64,000 nucleotides of DNA, taken from contig CM060965.1 in the NCBI GenBank assembly GCA_030765045.1, positions 62,812,787 to 62,876,786 of the forward strand. Reading direction: 5' to 3'. This document shows, in pieces, positions 48,342 to 59,783 of the stretch. Numbering within the stretch: position 1 is the first letter of the stretch; each line of letters opens with the position of its first letter. The notes beneath the pieces were generated by a model. The model saw nothing but the letters and a program-made list of their open reading frames with translations. It searched no databases and was not told the origin of the DNA. This stretch comes from Tenodera sinensis (lineage: Eukaryota; Arthropoda; Insecta; Mantodea; Mantidae). Made by a program: the position numbers and the translations under genes.

Positions 48342-48857
48342 TTACTTTCTCTATTACGTATAGCAAAAGAGGAAGTGTCGTATTCCACCCAAAAATTCGA
48401 TTTGATATTTCACCGGAAATATGTTTTGGGGCAACCTGAATAAAAAAAGCATTTCTAGAAGAAGGTTCGTGTGTGTGTGTGTGTCAGTCTATGCACAGTA
48501 TAACTCAGAAACGAAAAGTCTGTTAAAAATCAAGGTTGGTATTTATCTTTTAAGGATTTGTACGAAGATTTTGAAGAAAATTCCTCCTCTCCAAATTATC
48601 CTTTACAAGGAAAATTTTTGGAAAGTTTTGATTTTCTCGAAAATGGTTCTAACGATTTTTATTAAAATTTCGTGTGTTTAAGATATTTTTATGAAAAATG
48701 AAATGTATATTTTGAATTTGCTGGCTATAGCCTATGTAGTCCTGTTTACTCTTGATGACTTTTGAATAACTCGTAAACCGTAAAAGATAGACCAGATCTT
48801 ACTATACAAAAATGTAGAGCTCATTAAAACAATTTATGTCCGTATTATTATTATTAT

Positions 48858-48914
<57 letters not shown>

Positions 48915-49236
48915 TGAAGTGAACCATTTCGAAGATATTTCTTGTTATCTGTGTGAATTTTAGAATACTTAAACTTTCGTCAAATGAAAGATCGTTATTC
49001 ATTATTTATATCTTAGCCGTGCAAAGAGAACGGAAAGCTTTAAAAGATTTGACTATCACTCAAAGTCCACTGTATTCCCATATTCCCCTTGCGCCTACAA
49101 GGAAATAACCAATAAGATTGTTTCTGCAAATGTTTATCTCAACTAGCACGAAGAAGGTACAGGAATAAGAGTTAATAAGAATGGTTAGTACAAGAGTAGA
49201 GAAAGTCATGTGAGTGCAACGCATCAGATTTTTCAC
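48342..49236 (-). repeat. family A repeat, copy A11
   Basis: Near-complete: tttactttctctattacgta, aaaaattcgatttgatattt, a short TG tract (48468-48484), the body, and the end tagagaaagtcatgtgagtg. A T run of about 55 bases (48859-48913), preceded by ATT repeats, has expanded at the position where the consensus has a short T stretch. Confidence 0.85.
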
Positions 49237-49557
49237 GTTGTTTTCAGTTTGGGAAGAAGAGTGGAATATAGCATTTAACTCTAAATATTATTCAGAAGCA
49301 CTCATTGTATTTGTCTTAACGTTTGGCGTATAAGCCTGAAATGTGTATTATTGATTTACTGTTAAATTTTTTAGTGCTCTGGCAGTATATTTCTGATTTC
49401 AAAAAGAGGAATAAATGTTTTAAGCCCTATCTTAATTCTTGACTTAAAATCTCTCTTCAGTTCATAAATAGCACAAGTTTTGTCAAAGCGAAATGCAACG
49501 CATAGTATGTAATTGTAAATGAAGCGACTTCGTTTCTTTTGTAGTGTAAAAGAGTAG

Positions 49558-50309
49558 ATATACAAAATATTTCATTAGGCATGATCATATTTACACATTA
49601 ATTTCCAGGCCATTAAATTTGTCGTGAAATCAAGTTTTGCAAATTAAGACCATTAAACTATGTTATGGTTCAATTTTGAAGGCTCGCCTCCATAGCGTGT
49701 TGGTAGCGTGTCAGCCTCAAGCCCAAGAGGTCGCGAGTTCGAATCTAGCTTAGGGTGAGTTATCCGGATAAGGTTTTTTCCGAGGTTTTCCCTCATCCTG
49801 AGAAGGCGAGCTATAGACCTCGGGGTCATTTGAGCATCATTTCACCATCCAATATAACACTATGTTGTAGGACGTTAATTAAAAAAGGCAGTTTTTAAGA
49901 TTGTTGAATATTAATTTTTCTAAAAAATAAGCTCATGTTTTATTAAGATATCAATGAATATTTAGAAATTAAAATCATTCTTTTCTCATACTATACAAAA
50001 ACGTTTCATTAGATTTGATTATAGTTACATATAATTTCCATGTCAACGAGTTGTCATAAAAGCAAAGAAGCAAATAGAGTATAAAAAAGAAATAAACCCC
50101 TGCCTGTAATGTTATCCTCAACCAAAGATTAAAAATAAAGTTGGAATTAAACTTCCTTCAAAACAAATAAATAAAATGAACTATATTTCTACTACAAAAA
50201 GTTTTGTAAAATAAGACCATTATATGTTATGACCAATTTTTAAGATTGTTAAGAATTAGTTTCCCTCAAATATAGCCAGTCTATTAGGATTCAATGGATA
50301 TTTAGAAAT
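49558..50309. repeat. local direct duplication (49558-49969 and 49992-50309)
   Basis: Shared landmarks in order: tatacaaaa, tttcattag, aatttcca, aagttttg-aaa-taagaccat, tatgttatg, caatttt(t)-aagattgtt, then tcaatg-atatttagaaat. The first unit carries a SINE-1 insertion; the second has about 110 extra bases after its aatttcca block. Divergence suggests an old event. Confidence 0.7.
49681..49886 (+). repeat. SINE-1, best-preserved copy
   Basis: A box tagcgtgttggtagcgtgtc, B box ggtcgcgagttcgaatctag, body gagttatccggataaggttt, ccgaggttttccctcatcct and gagcatcatttcaccatcc, ending in taattaaaaaa. Flanks caattttgaa(g) and cagtttttaag form an imperfect target duplication. Confidence 0.9.
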
Positions 50310-50326
50310 AAATGGCTCAATAACTT

Positions 50327-50660
50327 AAGTACCTGGGTGACCGAGCTTCGCTCGGCTTTTTTCTTTTCCTTTTTTTTTTTTTAATCGTGTTGTTTGGGGC
50401 GAGAAGATACTTATTTAGATAAACTTGAAAAGCAAAATGTTTCCGTGACGAGACCTTCAATATCCTGGCTTGTTTCTTGGAATTGGCCCATTAACAGAGA
50501 AATTATGGCCAAAATAAAGTTTAAGTAATTGTGACTGTTGCGCGTAAAATCGCGCTATTTCAGGAATAGTATCTATATAGATAAACTTAAGCAAAACCCT
50601 GTCTGAATACAAAATTTGATCGAAATCGTCAGAGCCGTTTCCAATTTTTACAGTTGTTTC
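50327..50660 (+). repeat. unclassified transposon-like repeat with ccgagcttcgctcgg hairpin
   Basis: Opens with gtacctgggtgaccgagctt, in which ccgag and ctcgg form a compact hairpin (50340-50354), followed by a T run. The far end has atttgatcgaaatcgtcaga gccgttt, a word also present in family A as aatcaaaatcgttagagcca. Such words are common near ends of arthropod LINEs (RTE-like); no reading frame is left. Confidence 0.45.
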
Positions 50661-51116
50661 TTTTTGATACTTAAATTTTGCAACGCTTAACGTCCGCAAA
50701 CGCTTAGATGTCCTCAAAGCTCCTATTAATAATATATTGTTTATTTGTTGCAGGTTATTAATTTGGTTTTATCTCTTTCACAATTGTTTTGCGATCTTAA
50801 CAGTATGTCTACATTTTTCACAAACTGGTACGTTATTTTACTTTTCGGCTGATCTATAAATACGTGTATAGAAGTGAAAGCAGAACATCATTTCGTGTGT
50901 TTTTGTTATAAAGTTGAATTCAAATGAAGATATATGTTTTGCACAATCAATGAACGTTATGATATATACTACTTAGCTACCAAGTGGTAATGTAGTAGTG
51001 CAAGTTATGAAAATGACCAGGATATGTTTATGCAACATAAGAGGTTCTCGGCAGATCGCCTCAAAGGAATACCTGCTGTTTTGGAGTATACATTGATGAG
51101 TGATACAATGAAGTAG
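50661..51116. other. no recognisable feature
   Basis: AT-rich, nothing identified. Confidence 0.45.
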
Positions 51117-51341
51117 ATCTCCGTCTGTATGGTATGGGAGTAGCTTATCTCTCCCTCATTCGAATCTCGGTTAGAGTGATTTGCTCGTGTAAGGCTTTTT
51201 CCAGATTTTCCGTTATTCTGAGAAGATAAATGTCGGGTAACTTTAAACTCTGTAAATCCTGGGCTCATTAGGGCATCACTTAAACCAGTTCATTCATGTC
51301 TCGATATGACCTAAGGTTAAATGAATTTAACTTCTAAAAAA
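51117..51341 (+). repeat. SINE-1 copy
   Basis: B-box region ctcattcgaatctcggttag, body agtgatttgctcgtgtaagg, tccagattttccgttattct and gggcatcacttaaaccagtt, tail ttctaaaaaaa. More diverged than 49681; the A box (tatgggagtagcttatctc) is weak. Confidence 0.75.
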
Positions 51342-52839
51342 ATTTAAAATATAAAAAAATTAAGAGCATTCTTGACCAAATTCTTTATATTTTGTTTAAT
51401 ATTCCATATTTAGTTTAATAATTCATATTTTGTTTCATACTTGAGATTTACTAATTTAAAATGATGTTGAGTTCAGGTATACGTTATTATTCTGCAGATA
51501 TAAAGCATTAAAATGTTTTTTAATTTCCAAAGTTATTTCTCTAACAGCCCACAGATAAGAGCGATATTATTAGTAAGTACATTGGGTATCTAGATTTTAT
51601 TTTTTAAATGATGGTTTTGTAAAGCCTTAATATACGTAGTGTAAGGGGCAATCAATAACATGGGTTATGTAAAAGTTCCGCAGAAATAGTTTTTACTTAC
51701 TGCTGGCAGTCTGCAAGAGCTGGCGACGTATGAAGAGAGGTAAAGGTGAGAATTTATGGAAGAGGGAAGCTAATATTTTCAATTGTGAGAGGTGCGATAA
51801 CTTTTTCACAGTATCTTCGTAACCTTAGACAGCTCTGATGTTTCTTTTAGACTCTTAGGCTATAGCAGAATTAATCCATTATCTAAGGTTTTTCGTTCAT
51901 AGAAGACAACTAAAGACTGTGACCTATGATAATCAAGATGTTATTGCTATTGATATTGTTTCTGTTAATACACAATTTACTGCACGTTACTTTTCAGAAT
52001 GTTTGCATAAAAGGTTACCTCAATCCTTATAATGCAGAACTGCCAGTAGAAGATTTATTGTTAATTACAACTGGGATAACTCCCTCACCCAGCCTGCAGT
52101 CAAGAAACGATGATATCCGAATATTATGATTTTCTCCTTTGTTAGGAGTCAGGATTTGACAACAAAATTACCTGAATGCAACTGTGACGAAAAGGTATTT
52201 GAGAGCTAATCTTCAAAGGAAAAATATGTAGCCTAGCTAGCATAACAAGGGAAAGACATTATTAGATTTCAAGGGAATTATTTTGAATCAATGTTGCGTA
52301 AAAGCGTTAAACATATGAGAATTTATTAACTATGTAATTAATCTGAAATCATCCTCGTGTATTAACCATGGTCAAACATAAACTAAGATGTGATTCCGAA
52401 TTCTGTAGTGTATAAATAAAGAGTTCCATTAAAACATGTCAAGAGCAACATTCTACTGCCTCTAAAGCCTCTTCCATGAAAAAATAAACCAAAGTACTCC
52501 TAAGAAATAAAATATTTTCAAAAGCATGTTGATATTACTGTAACGTCTTTGTAATTGTTTTCCTCAAATTTGAACATCTTTATCAGCCCAGTGCTCAGAT
52601 TTATAGCTCCTGTCTCCAGGTTTCCAAAAACTTTTCTTTTTCTCTGTTCTTGAGTTTCAGGTCGCTAAGGAATAAGATAATATTGGACAGTGAATGAACG
52701 AAGTGATATATCCTGGCAATAGACAATGTCGTTAACGAACAAAATATTTTTAAAATACATAAATGTGCATTCTTTTTTAAAATTTTCTCACTCACACATG
52801 GCCAAATTTAAAAAATAAATGTAATTGATGGTATCAAAA
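51342..52839. other. no recognisable feature
   Basis: AT-rich sequence downstream of the homeobox gene; the 67-codon plus frame at 51926-52129 is unsupported. Confidence 0.5.
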
Positions 52840-52845
52840 TTTATT
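52840..52845 (-). terminator. candidate poly(A) signal of the homeobox gene
   Basis: On the minus strand AATAAA lies about 650 bases beyond the stop codon at 53499. It is followed 40-52 bases later by a GT-rich word (tgtgtgagtgag, 52800-52789), the usual arrangement for cleavage and polyadenylation. No closer AATAAA was seen, but alternatives further on (for example 52323) cannot be excluded. Confidence 0.4.
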
Positions 52846-53498
52846 AAAGAAAAACGAACTACAGTGTCCTACAATTTTTAAAAAATGTCGCCATAGATTT
52901 AGTTCTATTTATATGTCATATACTTGATATCCACCTTCAAACAATCGTCAGTGCAATTCTGATTGTCAACCTTCTATGAAAGTATCATAACTGTTCTTAG
53001 CTAATAAGCAAATTAAAGCACAGGTAAAGACGTTTTCTAGTACGGAATTAAACGAGTACTAACCTGAATTATAATACAAAAAGAAATATTTCTTTTCACA
53101 TTTACTACTGATGCTTTCATCGAATTAGATAATTTGAAACAAGCCAAATGGAATAGAAAATGTTGGTTTGCTTGCAAGCAATGATAGGATAGTTATGCAG
53201 TCCATCACTCTTTATATGCCTTTCTCTAACTGCAAAAATGTCGTCGTAAGAATTTCAACCCCTGGCCTTGTCTTGGAGTCGTTTAGTCAGTTTTAATCAC
53301 ATTTTTCTCAATTGGTAAGCTTGCAAATGAGAATCAGGTTGAAACACTACATCTATTGCGGAGTAGGAAAAGGCCAAGCTTTAACAATTGTTTACTTTGG
53401 ATTCGGAATCCTTTGTCCAGCCTAGGGTCATATTTAGAATTGAAAATATTTCGTTTCCTCTCGAGGAAGAAGCTTCACCAGTAAGGTTTCCACACATT

Positions 53499-54112
53499 TT
53501 AAGATTTTGCCTGCACTTGCTGCACTGTTTTAGTTGTTGTTCCAACGAGTCGCTGTCCCATAATCAGAGCCTGGTGTTCCTTTGCTCTTAGTCTCAGAGC
53601 CTCGATACTGTTCTTCCGGGTCTCCGAAGACGTTGGAGCTGGTGAAGAGGGCGCACTCGAAGGACTCTTGGGCTGGTCTTCAATCGAACTCACCGTCACT
53701 GGTGGCGGTGAGGATGATCCTGAGGCAGTTACTGAGCTTGGTGGTGGCGGCGGAGGCGGATGTGGTGGATGTGGATGGTGTGGCGGAGGTTGGTGATGGT
53801 GTAGCGCCGTAAAGGCCCCCAATCCCCCGAGCCCAGGGAGGGGTAGAGCACCCCCTGCCAGCACGTACTGCGACAAAAGAGTATGGAAGGGTCCGGAAGG
53901 AGGTGGTCCCCCTGACTTTCCTCCACCACCTCCAGCCGCTGCTGATAAGGGTCCCCATGGTATACCTAGAGCCGCAGCCGCCGCCGCATTCGGAGGGAGG
54001 CCGAACACAGGTCCAAAACCTAGAGCTGCTGCCGCTGCTCCAGCTGGCCAGAAGGGATCTGGAGGTAACGGAGGAAGACCTAGCTGTGCGTGTACGCCAA
54101 AGTCAGGAAGTC
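53499..54112 (-). CDS. hbn: homeobrain-like homeobox protein, terminal coding exon
   Basis: Begins after a tgtgttgcag acceptor at 54112 and ends at TAA 53501-53499. It encodes about 204 residues: GLPDFGVHAQLGLPPLPPDP FW at the start, Ala- and Gly-rich runs, FHTLLSQY, a His/Pro tract, Ser/Pro-rich linker (EDQPKSPSSAPSSPAP), and near the C-terminus NSIEALRLRAKEH (53612-53574), a clear OAR domain. OAR domains occur in paired-like transcription factors, which act in the nucleus. FHTLLSQY after a LPxF start is what I recall from homeobrain; Arx/aristaless and Rx have different regions here, which is why I choose hbn. The exon is far GC-richer than its surroundings. The plus-strand frames across it (53582-53812, 53903-54184) are shadows. 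Homeobox identity is firm, the hbn assignment moderate. Confidence 0.85.
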
Positions 54113-54398
54113 CTGCAACACAAAATAACATCCTACTGTACTTGGAGAAATTTTGAAATATCTACCAAAGAAATTACAGTTTAAACCACAGCATGTTTCA
54201 CTAATCTAAACCAATTACAATGTTCTGTAACTAACTGAATGCATCAAAAATGCCTATGCGTGTACGTTATTAATTTCTACCTACATAGAGTCTACAGCTA
54301 AAACCACTTTTGATTGGCATAGCAACGAGTGTCCTTGGTACGACTTTAACGAAATGTCTTATTTTGTCATGATTTAAGTAAGCAAGCTTTAATGTACA

Positions 54399-54450
54399 CT
54401 CGCTAATGACCTAGAAGTTGAGCGCCCTTAAACCAAATCCAAATCAAAAT
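54399..54450 (+). repeat. SINE 3'-tail fragment (gcgcccttaaacc type)
   Basis: aatgacctagaagttgagcg, then cccttaaacc and an (AAATCC)-like tail. It aligns with 61731-61785 (aatggcctagttgtcgacgg gcccttaaacgcc). The same kind of 3' end with short tandem tails is common in arthropod SINE/LINE copies. Confidence 0.5.
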
Positions 54451-55987
54451 TAATGTACACTAAATCTGAATCCTTGTTCTACATATGTTCATCAATCTTA
54501 AACAGCCTTTACTTTAGCCGTAAGAACTCTGGGATAGAGCATTGGGTTGGAAAAATGAGACTTTTTGTCATGTTATGAATGTTTTAAATACGCTCACCTA
54601 ACCAAAATGAAAGAAGAACTATCATGCGTAACTTAACCCTAGCGTTAACAAGCCTTATTCCAGAACTTACGATTACCAAGGAGGTATACTTTGTGACCAA
54701 CATTGGTAACAAAATGTCTGAGTTATTCGTAAAACAAATTTATTTTGAAACTGGGTATTATATCTGTCACGTTTATAAACGTAATGTTTAGCTATTCCTT
54801 TTTTACTTTCTTTATGAATCATATATATGTAATATATTTTGCCAAGCTTTATTACAGAACTTATATTACCAACGGATGTGACCACCACTGGTAACAAACT
54901 CTTGACTCTGTGAACAGAAACGCTCTGGGTTCGAATAAACAAGAATCAGGTGCATGTAAGCGATATGTTTGACAAAAAGGGAGATTGAATCAGAAAGTTA
55001 AATTTTCCGGGTGAAGAATTTCTACGATATATCCGCAGCACCGGACAATTTCTAAAATGACACGCAACGTAAATGACCACATTGCATGATCAACAGTACA
55101 AGCAATCCTTGTTATATAATCACCGAGGAAACAAACGAAAGGAAAAAAAACAGCTTTCAGCCCTTTCCCCTCTTTTTATTCCACAAGCCGCAGGTGTGGA
55201 CTATAGGTGACACTTTATTGTTAGGTATTGAATTTTCGCCTTGTCATATATCATATCAAAGTTCCGGTTTTATTACAGCTTTACATCGGTTGTTATTACC
55301 ATCTAATGAGTATTGTGGTTCTCATTATGGAGAACCTACAGCTGAATGATTTATAAGCACTTTTTTCAATATCCTTTACTGCGATTAGATAGATATATTC
55401 AAAACAATTCTTCCGATCATGTATCTGTTTTATTCATCCAAGTAAAATAAAAGAATGGAAATGTATTTCATAACTGCAAATAAACATAAAACAAAACCCT
55501 GTGGAACTTTGATAATTTGAACGTTTATAATTCGAAATCTTCGTTAGCTTGAGGCTTTTTTTCTATTTGAAATTTGTATTAAAACAATGTAATTCGAATT
55601 TCATTTTCCTTAATTCAAAGTTTTTGTTCAAAAATTAACGTAAACGCGAAAATTTAATACCATTACTTCGTCCATCCGCGAAAGAGGTAATCGCTCCGGA
55701 TTGTATGTTCTCTCGGAATGCAGTTGGCATGCTTAAAAAAACGTGCACCTTTAGTTGTCGCTTGACGTTCCTACTGTTCAGTGTGTTCCAAATCAATGCC
55801 ACTATGTCTCTTAGTAAACCACGTGTCCAGTACAAGACTTAAGTTGAAGAAAAAATCTGAAATTGCGAAAGAATGTGCAATACTGCCAAACACTTTGTAA
55901 ACTTATCTGAAGAATAAGGAGAAAATTTTAAGCAGTGCCTGGAGTGAAAATTGAAAGGGTCGAAAAAGGAACAAGAAATTCCTGCAT

Positions 55988-56105
55988 GACCGGCCGGGAC
56001 AGACCGGGGTGCTGACAACGTCCTACCCTGATGTACTGCACCCCACTCTTAATGCCTGTAGTGGGCAGAGGTAGCGGACGCAGTGGCCGGGCGGTAGGCT
56101 TTAGC
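55988..56105 (+). repeat. SINE-4, 3' part
   Basis: gaccggggtgctgacaacgt, actgcaccccactcttaatg, cctgtagtgggcagaggtag and gcagtggccgggcggtaggc match, in order, the distal half of the copy at 26485-26765. The tRNA-like head is missing. Confidence 0.65.
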
Positions 56106-56142
56106 CCTGAACTTGATTAGTTAAGTATATATAAGAGATTAT

Positions 56143-56192
56143 TTTGTATAAGAGAGCGTAGAGAAAGTCATGTGACTGGAGGACATCAGTCC
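56143..56192 (-). repeat. family A repeat, end fragment A12
   Basis: gtagagaaagtcatgtgact ggaggacatcag matches only the terminal block of minus-orientation family A (consensus gtagagaaagtcatgtgagt gcaacacatcag). Confidence 0.6.
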
Positions 56193-57174
56193 CTTTTTTC
56201 TGGGTGTGATTTCTCCACCTGTCACTCCACACTGGGGAGAATATAGTTACAATAATTTTCATCTTCAAACTAAAGCAATGTTTTAAATGATCTAGCTCTC
56301 GTAAGACATCTTCTTTCTCGATAGCGTTTGGCCTTTCGAACATGCATTTGAAGAGCTGTCATGTAAACAGAAACTGAACAGAGATGCGAGAATGTTCACT
56401 CGAAAACACTGCCTACGGCCAACATTGCAAATTCATAAGTATTTACTTGTAAAATGGCAAGTTTAATAAATAATTTCAGCCAAATAGCCACATTTGGAAG
56501 ATAGTCTACATTAATGGTTTACATTTTTACATATTCACATATTGCCTTGTTCTTGGTTCATGGAAGTGTTTGTTTAAGTGATTAAATTCCTGGACTGCGA
56601 ATCTTGTAATGATGCGTCCCATTTCAAAGCAAAGCAAATACTTATTTTTATTCCCCTCACCCATATCCTACTTGCCAGTTTATTTCCTTATTAGCTACAT
56701 GTCCTGACTATGCAAGTTGCTTGAGGAGAGTATGTTTTTAATCCCCTCGCTGGTTCTGTAGTTTAACCGTCACGAAACCTTGCGCAACGCGCATACAAAG
56801 TGGGTTGGGGAGTGGGGTTATACCCGGCGGTTGCTGGGTGACAACTTTGTTTTGATTGCCCCGATAGTATCCCCCTTAACACAATTCACAGCATCTATTA
56901 TTTTCATTACTTTTACACATGTAATTTTAATAATAGGACCGTCTTATCTGCTGTTTAATATTGCTGCAGAACGCTCTCTGATTAGCATCTGTCCCTCGGT
57001 AGCGTGCACCACTCGAGTTTCCCACACAAAACATCGATGCTACAATTTAAGTCCGGTAAAACCAATGTATTTACCACTAGCGAATATTTCAAAGTATTTG
57101 AAAATCCGCATATTGTGCCTATTTACCGAATGGAAGTTTTTTTCTGGTTGAATATTTTTAAAAATGCTACTTCC

Positions 57175-57285
57175 GAGGTAATGAATACGTATTTGGACGT
57201 CAAGATTTTACTGGAAATATGTTTTGAGGCCCCCTGAATCCAAAAAGACATCTTTAGAAGAAGATCCGCGCGCGCGCGTGTGTGT

Positions 57286-57375
<90 letters not shown>

Positions 57376-57950
57376 TCTTCTATCTTGGACAGCATAACTC
57401 AAAAACGAAAAGTTGGTTAAAAACCAAAGTTGATATTTAAGTTACTGCCCTTTACATGGAAAATGTTTTTAAAATTTTGATTTTTTCAAAAATGGTTTTG
57501 ATTAAACAGCCACATATTTAACATATTTTATGGCAAACGAAATGTATATTTTGAATTTTCTGGCTATAGCCTATGCAGTCCTGTTTACTCTTGATGACTT
57601 TTGTATAAGTGGTAAACCGTAATCGATAGAACAAATCTTAATATAAATGGTATTTTCTGTGAAGTGAACCATTTTGGAGATATTCCTCGTTATTTGTCAG
57701 AATTGTGCAACACTTATACTTGTATTTCATTCTATTTGGTCGTGCAAAGAGGACAGAATTTCAAAGTCAACATTTAGCGACTACTCTGAAAATATTTGAC
57801 CATCGCTTAAACCTATTGTATTAGCAATAAGATAATTTCTATAAATATTTAACTCAAATAACATGAATTAGATAGGGGAGTAATTGTTTGTAAGAATAGT
57901 TTGTGCAAAGTAGAGTAAGTCATGTGAGTGCAACACATAATATTTTTGAA
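57175..57950 (-). repeat. family A repeat, copy A13
   Basis: agattttactggaaatatgt, gaggccccctgaatccaaaa, a CG/TG tract of about 105 bases (57267-57373), aactcaaaaacgaaaagttg, body, and end agtaagtcatgtgagtgcaa at about 57935. A block of about 60 bases after atatttaagtt is deleted. Lies inside the homeobox intron. Confidence 0.85.
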
Positions 57951-57954
57951 AATA

Positions 57955-59110
57955 GGTCCACGTAGGGATGCATTTGTCTAAGAACAGCATATCTCAAAAA
58001 CAAAACGTTGATTGAATACTAAAGTTGGTATTTAACTTCAGAGTCTCCCAAGGAAGAGAGACGACATATTCAATAAAAATCTCCCTACCCCAAATCCCAC
58101 AACCCTTTGCGCAGTTTTGTTAAATTGTTCACAAAGATTGCTCTAATGCATTAAGTACCGCATGTTTACGAAATAAACATGAATATAATGTACCTATACC
58201 TATTGTTAACTTTCTGTAAATAGCTTTCTCGTTCTGAAGTATTTTTGTATAGCTTTTATATCGTGAGAGACAGACAAAATCTTACTGAATGAAAGTTTAG
58301 ACCGTGTTAAGCACACAAAATATTGGAAATAAATATTTTAGAGTTTTTTTCCCTTCTTTCTTTGAGTTTTGAAGTACTTTTATCAGTTTTTTCTGCTGCC
58401 TAGTCTATAATAAATAAGGCATTGTATGCTATTCAAATATTACATACCAATATTTCACTGGACACACGTGTTCTAAGACTCCCTGAATCCAAAAAGGAAG
58501 CATTTTTTTAGGAAAAGATCCACCTGCGTGTATGTACACCAAACTTGGCATCTACGTTCCTTGTTTAAGATGTTTTAATGTAAAAGAAAAAGTATATTTG
58601 AAATTTCAGGGAATAGTCTCTGAAGTTTCCTTCATTGTGAATAAATTTGCGTAGTTGGTAAACCATAATAGATAAAAGTTCAAAAGCCAAACATTTAAAT
58701 CCCGTTAAAACACAATTATGATAAAATAACTATTTGTCAAGTAAAAGCCTTTCCGGGATATTCCTTGTTATTACTTTGCTATTTTGCATTTTCGAATGCT
58801 TGCATTTTTCTCAACTGGGAAGTCGTTATTTGTTTTTCTTCGAAGTCATACAAAGAGCATGTGAGTTCAAAGCCATTAGAAACCTATCACTTTACAATAC
58901 ATCAAATTTGCCTTTCAGCAGGTAAGTTAACACTCGCTGTTGTTTTCTCATAACAATACAAGGAACATGGATTTTAAAGCCATCAAAGGCGCACCTTTAC
59001 CTACATATTACGTCCATTTTATATCTACAAATAATGTGTAAATGTGTTATAAAAGCTTAACTCAACAAGTGACTGAGAATAAGCTTTTATAAGAACGGTT
59101 TGAAGCAGAA
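57955..59110 (-). repeat. family A repeats A14, two strongly decayed copies in tandem
   Basis: The first runs from about 57955 (atctcaaaaacaaaacgttg, agttggtatttaacttcaga) to about 58400. The second starts near 58440 (aatatttcactggacacacg, ctccctgaatccaaaaagga) and runs to about 59110 (aataagcttttataagaacg). Both keep the block order but differ at many positions, so they are older than A13. Confidence 0.6.
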
Positions 59111-59692
59111 TGAGTGGGAAACACATAGCTTATATTGTTAAAGGTTCATATTAATGGGTTTCTCTCTATAAGCTCGCAGTATTCTGTTGATCGATGTCAA
59201 AGTTTTGGAAACAGCATGACGTTTGATACGATATAGTCTTTTGTCACTACCATGAATACCTACAAAAATATATTTTATCGCGATAGTTTTTGCTTTCGTC
59301 ACAAAATGCGGTACCTAATAGGTTAAATGAGATTTTAAAAATAACATTTAAAGCCTTGAAAGCGATTTGCTAGACGATCATATAGTGACCTTATTATAGC
59401 AGGCTTATTTGGCGGATCCAGGCTGGAACTATTCTAGATTTAAATTCTATTAAGCAATGATGAATGTACTGCCAACTTCAGTTTCGAAAGAGATCTTAAA
59501 ACTTTTGAGGTTATGGTTGTAGGCTACTACTATTTCTATGTTTATATGAATACAAAATATCAGAGTAAAGGAAACACGTCCGTATTTATATTTCGTTAAC
59601 AGTAGAGTGATTGATTACGGATAACAGTAATTAATTTCTTACACTATTTTAGCTATAGATAGATGTTTTAATCTTTTTTCCCCAAAACTTAC

Positions 59693-59783
59693 CCGATTGA
59701 TCTCCATGTATGAAACCAGAACTCTCTCTACCCATCGCCTTTTCTCTCTTGCGCCACTTTGCACGTCTGTTCTGGAACCAAAC
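59693..59783 (-). CDS. hbn: homeobrain-like homeobox protein, exon encoding homeodomain residues 47-60
   Basis: A 91-base exon after a ggttgcag acceptor. It encodes VWFQNRRAKWRKREK, the C-terminal half of homeodomain recognition helix 3 with Gln50, Asn51 and Arg53, then AMGRESSGFIHGDQS plus one base of a Gly codon; the donor is GTAAGT. The start exactly at residue 47 is the conserved intron position of many paired-class genes. Gln50 and WRKREK fit homeobrain and Arx-like proteins; the following sequence does not fit Arx. I searched 59784-64000 for the residue 1-46 exon and did not find it, so it lies upstream of this window. Joining to 54112 restores the reading frame. Confidence 0.92.

Larger units (their letters stand above)
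54113..59692 (-). other. hbn: intron of the homeobox gene (5580 bp)
   Basis: Bounded by GTAAGT (59692-59687) and TTGCAG (54118-54113) on the minus strand. The phase is 1: one base (G) of a Gly codon precedes it and GA follows. It contains a SINE tail, a SINE-4 fragment and several family A copies, listed separately. The gaps between them (54451-55987, 56200-57170, 59111-59692) show nothing recognisable. Confidence 0.85.

Noticed and set aside
53582..54184. Plus-strand open frames opposite the homeobox exon
   Set aside because: Shadow frames of a GC-rich coding exon; no domain and no independent signal.
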